Origin: Pseudomonadota bacterium
GTDB lineage: Bacteria > Myxococcota > Bradymonadia > UBA4248
NCBI GenBank assembly: GCA_017629415.1
Contig: JAGBXG010000104.1
Span: forward strand, 1-18,862
Direction: 5' to 3'
Length of the DNA stretch: 18,862 nt
The stretch's first letter is position 1, and the number at the start of each line of letters is the position of its first letter. A program made the translations under genes and the position numbers. This document shows positions 14,056-18,862 of the stretch, in pieces. Below the pieces are notes generated by a model, which saw only the letters and a list, made by a program, of their open reading frames with translations, was not told where the DNA came from and did not search any database.

Positions 14056-14184
14056 GGGGGTAGGCGCGTATTTGCGCGCGGCTATGCCGGCCTTAACGGC
14101 CGACATACGCCTTGCGTTGCGCTGCTATTTCGCCGAACGGCTCAATACGCCGCGCAAATAGCGCCGTAGGGGGGAACGCCCCCC
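14056..14184. repeat. Compound nested hairpin repeat between convergent genes
   Basis: The outer arms are GGGGGTAGGCGCGTATTTGCGC (14056-14077; quoted in full it matches 1865-1886) and GCGCAAATAGCGCCGTAGGG (14152-14171). Where the copy at 1865 has only two bases between its arms, this one holds about 75 bases made of two plus-oriented hairpin copies: 14079-14115 (GCGGCTATGCCGGCC..CATACGCCTTGC) and the degenerate 14121-14152 (GCTGCTATTTCGCC..AATACGCCGC). A gggggg/cccccc hairpin (about 14169-14184) closes the element, as at the first copy. Confidence 0.85.
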
Positions 14185-14262
14185 ACCACCCCAAAAAAAG
14201 ACATATGCAAAGCTGCAAATGACTGACTCAGCGGTGTTTGCGAGGATGCAAAAGAAAGTTTG

Positions 14263-14286
14263 AGCCGAATTTTGCTTATGTCGGCT
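14263..14286 (-). terminator. Weak candidate terminator after the 649-residue lipoprotein gene
   Basis: AGCCGA and TCGGCT form a 6-bp stem with a 12-base loop directly after the stop codon. On the minus strand a pyrimidine-rich stretch with TTT and TTTT runs follows. The stem is short and the U-run is broken. Confidence 0.3.
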
Positions 14287-14287
14287 G

Positions 14288-16237
14288 TTAATCGGCACGT
14301 TTGGGCCCAACGGCTATGGCCATTTTGACATGTTGATTGGGCTTAAGGGCGGGCGCAGTGGGTAAATTGCTGAAATTGCGCAAAATACAGGCAGCCGCAG
14401 ATGGATGAAGTGCTGGCTGTGGCCGCATCGTATCAATCGGATCGCGCAGAATACCGGAGATTTTCTGCTTCTGAATGCTGTTGTTAAGCGGCTGCTCAAG
14501 GATAAAAATGCCCGGCTGGTCCTGACCTTTTTCCAAACAAGTTTTGACGGCATTGTATTGACTTGCAAATGTTGCGCGCCAGGGGGTGATTTGATTGGGG
14601 GGAATAGCAGTAAAGATATAGGGCCCCATGGCAAGTTCTGTCTGTTCGGGGCGGAATGACATGAGCTTCGCGCGAGAACGGAATATTTCGGGAACATCGG
14701 CATCCGCGAGCTTGAACCATTCTGAGAGCCGGCGTGTCTTTTGAGCGGTATCCATCAGCCTGCGGTAATGAATGGCTCCCAAAAGCTCTATCAAACGCGT
14801 TGTCCAATCGTTGCTAAAAAGAATGGCTTCATAGAAGGCGTAAAGGGTGGGATCATCGGATTCCAAATTGCAGAAAGGCACCCATGCCAATGCCTCGATC
14901 GGCGTGAAATGCGGGCGTTCGAACGGGGCTTTGGATTGTTTGGCGGCAGATTCCTGATGCATCGCTGGGTTTTCGGGCTCATCAGACTTTGTCTGGGCCT
15001 GTGTATGGGAGTCCTGGTCTGAATCATGCGCGTTTTGTTCTGAATCGTGCTCCATGAAGTCATCTGGTTTAGGAGGTTGCGGCATGTAATAATCCAAAAT
15101 GGCCTGAATCAAGTCTCGTGGAATGACATCATTTTCAGATTCCATTTCGTAAAGTTTGATCAGGCGGAGCAAATGATCGTGCTGCTCAATGATCCAAAGA
15201 TCATTTGCTGTTTGACATTTCGGGTTGTTGATCATGTTTAGGATAGTCTGGTGATTATCCAAATTATCGGGATAAGCTAATCTTTCGAGGTAAGCAGCAC
15301 GCACAAGATATTCCTCGGCAGGCTTAGGTTGAATGGGGGACACTGGTTTTGCGGGCAATTTTTTGGATTTCTTTTTACCTTTTTTGGTTTTAGTCGCTTT
15401 TGCGGCTTCTTTTTCAGCTTTTTCAGCTGCCAGAATTTCGGTTCTGGACAGCGGTCGTTCTGTCAATGCCATATCATACGATTTAAAAGCTATGCGCTGT
15501 TGCATCGCACATTGCATGATTTGCGTTTTGTTGTATTCACGCGGGGGATTACGGCAGATATCAATGCCAAATGTGCCAAAAATTTCAGCAAAACAAGTAT
15601 CGGCCTGTGTGACCCAAACGTTGAGATCAGCTTTTTTTTCTGTGATGACAAAGGGATAAAAGGCTGACACATTTTCAGCCTGCTCGGCTCTAATCATGGA
15701 ATCGTCATGAATGACGTAAAATCCCGGCGGCAATGGCATTTCTGTTGTGATTTCGGCCAGGCCGTATTCTTCGGTAATGACTTTGATATTTGTGGGTATC
15801 ACTTTTGTAGGAAGCCATGCCACGTTTTCATCATTGACTGCAGATGCCCACGGTTTGACGGGAACTGCAATGCCTTGAAAAGCTGTCATCTGAAGCATAT
15901 TCAGATTGAGTTTGCCCGAACGAATGGCAAATTTTTGATTATCTGAGGTCAAATGGGTGCCGACAGGCACTTTGAAGCCAAAACCGCGTTCGGCATTTGT
16001 CGGCATGAGCAGGTCTGAATGGCCTTCAGATAATGCCAAAAACTCTGGGGCATGATTTTCTGATTCCAGTTTCACAAAAACACCCTCTTGGGGCGGCGGA
16101 ATATAAGGCGAACTTGGTGCCGTCTCTTCTTGAATCGCATGGGCGGATGTATCTGACGCTTGTTTATCGGTCGAAGGGGAACAGCCGAGTGCAATGAAAG
16201 AACAGCATATCAAAGCTTTAAGCAGTCGGCATGGCAT
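14288..16237 (-). CDS. Hypothetical lipoprotein, 649 residues
   Basis: MPCRLLKALICCSFIALG|C is a lipoprotein leader with lipidation at Cys19. The ATG at 16237 has GGAG eight bases upstream. After a Ser/Thr/Pro linker, residues about 50-210 look like a folded beta-rich domain (GVFVKLESE, GFGFKVPVG, LPPGFYVIHDDS). Residues about 265-310 are a helical Ala/Glu/Lys segment running into a Lys-rich patch (KTKKGKKKSKK) and a Pro linker. A mainly helical domain follows (about 310-390), then a His/Asp/Ser/Gln-rich spacer (396-420), then a C-terminal domain (about 440-640). Cys216, 228, 243, 341, 456, 567 and 618 could form disulfides. I see no catalytic motif and recognise no family. It is convergent with the C39 protease gene and divergent from the GLUG lipoprotein gene, so it is probably transcribed alone. 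It likely acts in the periplasm or at the outer membrane. Confidence 0.85.
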   Translation of the reverse strand: MPCRLLKALICCSFIALGCSPSTDKQASDTSAHAIQEETAPSSPYIPPPQEGVFVKLESENHAPEFLALSEGHSDLLMPTNAERGFGFKVPVGTHLTSDNQKFAIRSGKLNLNMLQMTAFQGIAVPVKPWASAVNDENVAWLPTKVIPTNIKVITEEYGLAEITTEMPLPPGFYVIHDDSMIRAEQAENVSAFYPFVITEKKADLNVWVTQADTCFAEIFGTFGIDICRNPPREYNKTQIMQCAMQQRIAFKSYDMALTERPLSRTEILAAEKAEKEAAKATKTKKGKKKSKKLPAKPVSPIQPKPAEEYLVRAAYLERLAYPDNLDNHQTILNMINNPKCQTANDLWIIEQHDHLLRLIKLYEMESENDVIPRDLIQAILDYYMPQPPKPDDFMEHDSEQNAHDSDQDSHTQAQTKSDEPENPAMHQESAAKQSKAPFERPHFTPIEALAWVPFCNLESDDPTLYAFYEAILFSNDWTTRLIELLGAIHYRRLMDTAQKTRRLSEWFKLADADVPEIFRSRAKLMSFRPEQTELAMGPYIFTAIPPNQITPWRATFASQYNAVKTCLEKGQDQPGIFILEQPLNNSIQKQKISGILRDPIDTMRPQPALHPSAAACILRNFSNLPTAPALKPNQHVKMAIAVGPKRAD

Positions 16238-16429
16238 GAATCAATCTCCTTTATTCGCGTAATCATCCGGCATGTTGCTGGTTTCCTCCAGTCCAACCAT
16301 TTGAAAATAAGGCATCATGCTTCATTTTAAAAGTCTGAAAACTCATGGCGAGACTTCAAGGCGTACACAAAGTCTTTTTGGGGCTTTGAAGGTATAGCTA
16401 AATTTTGTATAGCTTCATTGACAAACAGC

Positions 16430-16446
16430 ACAGGTCTTGCACCTGT
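16430..16446 (+). promoter_or_regulatory. Inverted repeat upstream of the GLUG lipoprotein gene
   Basis: ACAGGT-CTTGC-ACCTGT is a perfect 6-bp-arm palindrome 46 bases before the ATG at 16493. It lies between a perfect TTGACA (16418-16423) and TATAAA (16465-16470), but that pair is too far apart to be one promoter. It may be an operator in the 255-base divergent region 16238-16492, which otherwise holds no gene and no other element I can support. Confidence 0.3.
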
Positions 16447-16492
16447 CAGAATTTCATCTCATGATATAAATATTCAAACGTGGAGTAATCTC

Positions 16493-18862
16493 ATGAAAAA
16501 ATCAAAATTTTATGCACTTTGTATATTATTGGCAGCAGGCGCGGGGGCATGCGAGAGTGAAGTGACATGGGATGGGTGTACGGACAATGTTTGCCTGGGA
16601 AATATGATAACTTGTCCTGATGGCACAGTTGTGAGCAAAGATGGAACATGTCAATGTCAGCCGCAAAATGTTCACTGTCATGAGGGATATCTTTATATGT
16701 GTGGGGATATTATTGATAAAACAAATGACGATACACGTATAGCAAATGCTGTGTTTGTTTGTCAGAACGGATGTAATAAAGGAAACACGGGGTGTGAGAC
16801 TTATCCAGCAGAAAAGATTGTCGATGTGTCAAGTGATCCTCAGATTTGTGATGAACAAAATAAATCAGGCTGTTTAAAAGAGGAAAAAAACACATATTTA
16901 TGTATTAATGACAAGGAAGTTGTTTATTTAGATGATAAAAAGGTAAATTTCTGCCAAGAAAGTTCTGATTCGCAACCACAACAAGAGTATCAGCCTTGTA
17001 CAGACAATTTAGTTTCTACATGTAAAGATGATAAACTTATCATGTGTGATGCAATCAGCGGTATGCATTTTGTCGTAGAAAACTGTCTCAATGGGTGTAA
17101 TGAGGAAGAAAAGAAATGTAATCCTGCGCCAGAAAATTGTGTAATGTCTTGCGAAAATGGTGAGCTCGCTTGTTGGATTGAAGGAAATAAAGTCGCAAGC
17201 TATACATGTGAATTTGGGTGTCATGAAAATAAAAATGAATGCAATCCAATCTCTACGAAATGTGAGAATAGAAGTTGTGATGGTAACGAGCTCGTCTGTT
17301 ATATGGATAATGGCACGGAAAATGGGCAAAAACTAGTATTGGAAGAGTGCACTTACGGATGTGATCCCAAGAAAAAGACATGTTATGAACAAGAAAAACA
17401 ATCAGATAGTTATTTGAATAAGCTTTTAAAAGAATGTAGTGAAGAACCTAATAAAGATTCATTGGAAAATCTTAAACTGGCATTAAACGGTGAAGTAGTG
17501 GTCGATGCTCAATATTTTGGAAAATGTGATTTAAAAAATTCTATTTTATTAGGTGTGAATGAAAATAATATAGAAACAGTGATAACGGTTAAAACCAGTT
17601 CTGATCAACCTGTGGCACCAGATGCTCTGTTTAAAAGTATTGAAGGTTCTACAATTGCAAATATTCAGTTCAAATATGATGTGGAATATAAAGGATCAGT
17701 CGAAACGTCTTCTGATCCAGACGAAAGTCAAACCTCAACTCATGAAACCACATCACCCAAGGGGATGCTTGCACACGAAATCAAAGATAGTACACTCTCA
17801 AATCTTGCTCTTAAGGGAAATCTGAACATCATTGCCATGCAAAGTGAATCTCAAATCGGCAGTCTCGCTGGTGTCGTTTCTCAGACAAAAATGGAGGATA
17901 TGACTTTTACTGGAAGTATTGTTTTGTCAAAAGACAACAATGCACAAGACCATATCAATGTCTCCAATGTCGGTGGCCTCATCGGCGAATGTCAAGGCGG
18001 ATGCGAAATAAGTAAAGTCAATATCACGGCAGATGGGGAGAATTTAATTCAATTGGAATTAACGGGAAATAATAGTGAAGATATACAAAACGTAGAGAAT
18101 ATTGGTGGTTTAGTTGGAAATGTTAATGCATCAGAGCTGAATGATAAAGAAAATGAATTCATTAATAATGATGTGAATGGTAAGATTTATGTCAATGCAG
18201 AGTCGCATAAAATAACAAATTTGGGCGGAATGTTTGGAAGTATTACATCAAATTTCGATATAAATGCAGAAAATATTGAAAAATATACGGTTTCAAATTC
18301 GAATTTTAAAGGATGTATTGAGTTGGAAAATAGTTTAGCTGAAAATATTGGTGGTGTTATAGGAACTGCTGTACAAGCAGGAATAAGTAATATTTCATTT
18401 GAAGCTGAGAATTGTGATTCTGGATTGAATATTCAAACCTCAGGTTTGGATAAGAGCCAAGGTGGAAATGGATCGTTGGATGTTCTAGAGTATAGTATAT
18501 TAAAAGTTGGTGGTGTAGTGGGTGGTTTAACTAATAGTATGCTTGAAAATATAAATTTGATAAATACGCTTCCGTCTATGCAATTAACGGGTGCATATTT
18601 GAATAGAGTCGGTGGCGTTGTGGGCGCTGCTTGGCTAAGTCGTATGAAAAATGTGCAATCTGAACAAAGTACAATAACATTAAATGTTAAAAAGAATAGT
18701 AATGAAAATGAACTTGGAATTGCATTTGTTGGTGGATTGACTGGCAAGTCAGCTAATACAAAATATTCAAAAGTAAATAATAAAACGAGCCTTGATATCA
18801 AGGCTGAAAACACAGAATTTCCAAAAAATATTCAATATGTTGGTGGACTATTTGGCTCAATG
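16493..18862 (+). CDS. AT-rich surface lipoprotein with Cys-rich modules and GLUG repeats (C-terminus outside window)
   Basis: 790 codons are open to the right edge without a stop. The ATG at 16493 has GGAG seven bases upstream. MKKSKFYALCILLAAGAGA|C is a lipoprotein leader (Cys20). Residues about 29-300 are Cys-rich, with at least three clear modules of the form C-x(3,4)-C-x3-4-L-x-C...C-x2-GC-x5-C (about 169-209, 216-250, 257-297). From about 455 a glycine motif of GLUG type recurs every 34-53 residues: IGSLAG 455, VGGLIG 493, IGGLVG 537, LGGMFG 577, IGGVIG 619, VGGVVG 672 and 706, VGGLTG 746, VGGLFG 783. Such repeats are found in large surface proteins, probably as a beta-solenoid. The role is likely adhesion or surface interaction, by inference only. 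Codons are dominated by A/T third positions, unlike the rest of the window. Confidence 0.88.
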   Translation, partial: MKKSKFYALCILLAAGAGACESEVTWDGCTDNVCLGNMITCPDGTVVSKDGTCQCQPQNVHCHEGYLYMCGDIIDKTNDDTRIANAVFVCQNGCNKGNTGCETYPAEKIVDVSSDPQICDEQNKSGCLKEEKNTYLCINDKEVVYLDDKKVNFCQESSDSQPQQEYQPCTDNLVSTCKDDKLIMCDAISGMHFVVENCLNGCNEEEKKCNPAPENCVMSCENGELACWIEGNKVASYTCEFGCHENKNECNPISTKCENRSCDGNELVCYMDNGTENGQKLVLEECTYGCDPKKKTCYEQEKQSDSYLNKLLKECSEEPNKDSLENLKLALNGEVVVDAQYFGKCDLKNSILLGVNENNIETVITVKTSSDQPVAPDALFKSIEGSTIANIQFKYDVEYKGSVETSSDPDESQTSTHETTSPKGMLAHEIKDSTLSNLALKGNLNIIAMQSESQIGSLAGVVSQTKMEDMTFTGSIVLSKDNNAQDHINVSNVGGLIGECQGGCEISKVNITADGENLIQLELTGNNSEDIQNVENIGGLVGNVNASELNDKENEFINNDVNGKIYVNAESHKITNLGGMFGSITSNFDINAENIEKYTVSNSNFKGCIELENSLAENIGGVIGTAVQAGISNISFEAENCDSGLNIQTSGLDKSQGGNGSLDVLEYSILKVGGVVGGLTNSMLENINLINTLPSMQLTGAYLNRVGGVVGAAWLSRMKNVQSEQSTITLNVKKNSNENELGIAFVGGLTGKSANTKYSKVNNKTSLDIKAENTEFPKNIQYVGGLFGSM

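Noticed and set aside
14169..14205. gggggg/cccccc hairpin followed by AAAAAAA as a terminator
   Set aside because: On the plus strand the stem is followed by A, not T. On the minus strand the T run comes before the stem, the wrong order.
18433..18813. 126-codon minus-strand frame with hydrophobic stretches
   Set aside because: It is antisense to the GLUG-repeat gene; the hydrophobic runs come from reversed AT-rich codons, and the plus frame is open for 790 codons.

Overview
The window looks like a chromosomal stretch of a Gram-negative (diderm) bacterium. It carries type II secretion pseudopilins, a large Omp85 outer-membrane protein with a C-terminal Phe, several lipoproteins with signal peptidase II-type leaders, an LdtD/YcbB-type L,D-transpeptidase and a Hanks-type Ser/Thr kinase. 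Cys-rich, 'CLEWS'-repeat lipoproteins next to a Hanks kinase and a GspH/GspI pair suggest Myxococcota or another former deltaproteobacterial lineage, possibly Bradymonadales-like. This placement is inference from protein style; the window has no rRNA or other marker gene. I found no tRNA, rRNA, CRISPR array, transposase or phage structural gene.

Layout. 1-1577 (minus): a gspH-like and a gspI-like pseudopilin gene overlapping by ATGA; the second runs off the left edge inside a Gly-rich 33-bp tandem repeat. 1578-2002: non-coding, with a hairpin repeat. 2003-5545 (minus): a 1180-residue Omp85 protein. 5546-6033: a 63-residue small gene bracketed by copies of a dispersed hairpin. 6034-8803 (minus): a two-gene unit, a small outer-membrane beta-barrel protein followed by a surface lipoprotein with Asp/Ser repeats, Cys-rich modules, an SGNH hydrolase domain and a PPC-like domain. 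8853-10034 (minus): a membrane-anchored Ser/Thr kinase with a zinc ribbon, its own promoter and a clear intrinsic terminator. 10035-10279: promoter plus two tandem 34-bp hairpin repeats. 10280-12583 (minus): a lipoprotein L,D-transpeptidase. It is divergent from 12802-14013 (plus), a two-SH3b C39-type cysteine protease. 14014-14287: a compound nested repeat between convergent genes. 14288-16237 (minus): an unrecognised lipoprotein. 16493 to the right edge (plus): an AT-rich Cys-module/GLUG-repeat surface lipoprotein, cut off by the window end.

How it fits together. Almost every gene acts in the cell envelope: export (GspH/I), outer-membrane insertion (Omp85), peptidoglycan cross-linking (L,D-transpeptidase), SH3b-guided proteolysis, and surface display (SGNH and GLUG lipoproteins). 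They are mostly single genes or pairs, each with its own control region, rather than one operon. Several intergenic gaps hold members of one hairpin family: the stem base is conserved, with GC-TAT on one side and ATA-C-GC with a bulged base on the other, while the tip varies. The members seen all lie 3' of genes.
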